Source: Clostridia bacterium
GTDB lineage: Bacteria > Bacillota > Clostridia > TANB77 > CAG-465
Direction: 5' to 3'
Length of the DNA: 5,747 bases
Assembly (NCBI GenBank): GCA_900772475.1
Contig: CAAHEI010000107.1
Location: 1-5,747, forward strand
The translations under genes were made by a program, and so were the position numbers. Shown piece by piece: positions 5,486-5,747 of this stretch (the stretch's first letter is position 1; each line of letters begins with the position of its first letter). A model generated the notes under the pieces. The model made no database searches and was not told the DNA's origin. It worked only from the letters and a program-made list of their open reading frames with translations.

Positions 5486-5504
5486 CGTGGCACGTTTTGT
5501 TTTT
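5484..5504 (+). terminator. Weak possible terminator at the end of the recombinase gene
   Basis: AACGT (5484-5488) can pair with ACGTT (5492-5496) around a three-base loop, overlapping the stop codon, with an interrupted T-run to 5504. The flanking A-run upstream could add pairs to the T-run across a 3x3 internal loop. The stem is short, so read-through toward the downstream gene is likely. Confidence 0.35.
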
Positions 5505-5539
5505 ATGAAATAAAAATGAAAGTGGCGATAGTTAATTTG

Positions 5540-5572
5540 AATAAAATTTATTTGTGTAAAATAAATTTTATT
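5540..5572. repeat. Perfect 14-bp AT-only inverted repeat
   Basis: AATAAAATTTATTT (5540-5553) and AAATAAATTTTATT (5559-5572) are exact reverse complements separated by GTGTA. The repeat has no G or C and no T-run after it, so it is not a classical terminator. It lies between the recombinase gene and the oriT-like block. It may be a protein-binding site or an AT-rich melting segment next to oriT, or a weak bidirectional terminator. Confidence 0.6.
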
Positions 5573-5583
5573 GCCTCGCAGAG

Positions 5584-5660
5584 CCCCCGAGTTATGATAG
5601 TATGTCATAAATCATAGGGGGTTAGGACTTATGACAAGTCAAAGTCCTATGCTACGAAGA
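5584..5660 (+). other. Candidate origin of transfer (oriT-like inverted repeats)
   Basis: Several nested repeats precede the probable relaxase gene. CCCCC (5584-5588) faces GGGGG (5617-5621), with TATGAT (5593-5598) facing ATCATA (5611-5616) just inside and TTATGA (5592-5597) facing TCATAA (5605-5610). TAGGACTT (5623-5630) faces AAGTCCTA (5642-5649) perfectly, and within it GACTT (5626-5630) faces AAGTC (5636-5640). Overlapping alternative hairpins directly upstream of a mobilization gene, including an ACTTATG...AAGT element, recall the layout of MOBV origins of transfer such as that of pMV158. The nick site cannot be fixed from this sequence. The repeats are seen; the oriT function is inference. 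Confidence 0.45.
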
Positions 5661-5681
5661 AATTTCAAAGGAGGTGCTTTT

Positions 5682-5747
5682 ATGGAACAGCAATTAGCTT
5701 ATTCATTTCATTTAGGAAGTGATAAAAACAAAAGTAAATCAGCAAAA
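5682..5747 (+). CDS. N-terminus of a probable mobilization/plasmid recombination protein (MobV-like), cut by the window edge
   Basis: Only 22 codons are present, starting MEQQLAYSFHLGSDKNKSK. A near-perfect Shine-Dalgarno, AAAGGAGGTG at 5667-5676, lies five bases before the ATG, making this start firm. The same frame is open back to an ATG at 5631, but that ATG lacks a good ribosome site and falls within the oriT-like repeats. The SxHLGxDKxKS-like opening and the upstream repeats suggest a Mob/Pre-type relaxase, which nicks oriT to start conjugative mobilization. The fragment is too short for catalytic motifs, so the identity rests mainly on context and impression. Another element-encoded DNA-processing protein is possible. 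Confidence 0.45.
   Translation, partial: MEQQLAYSFHLGSDKNKSKSAK

Larger units (their letters stand above)
3340..5747 (+). mobile_element. Left part of a probable integrative mobilizable element (left end not defined)
   Basis: A large serine recombinase, an oriT-like repeat region and the start of a probable relaxase gene follow one another on one strand, and the element runs off the right edge of the window. Large serine recombinase genes usually lie near one end of their element. The left attachment site should therefore lie a short way upstream of 3557, most likely between the tRNA terminator (3022) and the recombinase promoter (3347). No attachment core can be identified because the partner end is not in the window, so the given start is a rough estimate. 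Confidence 0.6.

Noticed and set aside
5631..5681. Earlier in-frame ATG for the probable relaxase gene
   Set aside because: It lies in the loop of the TAGGACTT/AAGTCCTA repeat without a good ribosome site, whereas ATG 5682 follows AAAGGAGGTG at ideal spacing.
1..5747. CRISPR array, toxin-antitoxin pair, retron or other defence system
   Set aside because: No regularly spaced repeats, reverse transcriptase, nuclease or paired small genes with recognisable motifs were found on either strand.

Overview
The window looks like a very AT-rich, low-GC Gram-positive (Bacillota, Clostridia-like) chromosome. Evidence: strong AGGAGG/GGTGAT-type Shine-Dalgarno sequences, near-consensus sigma-A promoters, U-tract terminators, a TTG start, a CCA-encoding tRNA-Gln, and normal TGG tryptophan codons with no sign of recoded TGA. 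Species cannot be named from the sequence. All supported genes are on the + strand.

Left part (1-3022), ordinary chromosome. A relatively GC-rich stretch of unknown identity is followed by a membrane-anchored, surface-exposed hypothetical protein (254-1072). Next come a PAP2-family lipid phosphatase with all three signature motifs (1202-1831), an M19 membrane-dipeptidase-family peptidase (1888-2841, TTG start), and a tRNA-Gln(CUG) with its own promoter and terminator (2888-2962, terminator to 3022). The PAP2 enzyme and the dipeptidase could both serve cell-envelope or peptide turnover, but nothing proves a shared pathway.

Middle (3023-3556). A small hypothetical gene (3066-3335) has no promoter of its own that I can see. 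A near-perfect extended -10 promoter (3347-3374) follows, driving a leader of about 175 nt. The leader contains a hairpin, a 22-codon leader ORF, a 9-nt duplicated segment able to form an antiterminator, and a strong intrinsic terminator placed just before the next gene's ribosome binding site.

Right part (3557-5747), probable mobile or mobilizable element. It holds a 642-residue large serine recombinase with an uncommon C-terminal extension. An intergenic region rich in inverted repeats follows, with an oriT-like block, then the first 22 codons of a gene whose start and context suggest a MobV-like relaxase (tentative). Together these suggest the left end of an integrative mobilizable element. 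The most interesting feature is that its recombinase sits behind a translation-linked transcription attenuator, an arrangement best known ahead of antibiotic-resistance and biosynthetic genes.
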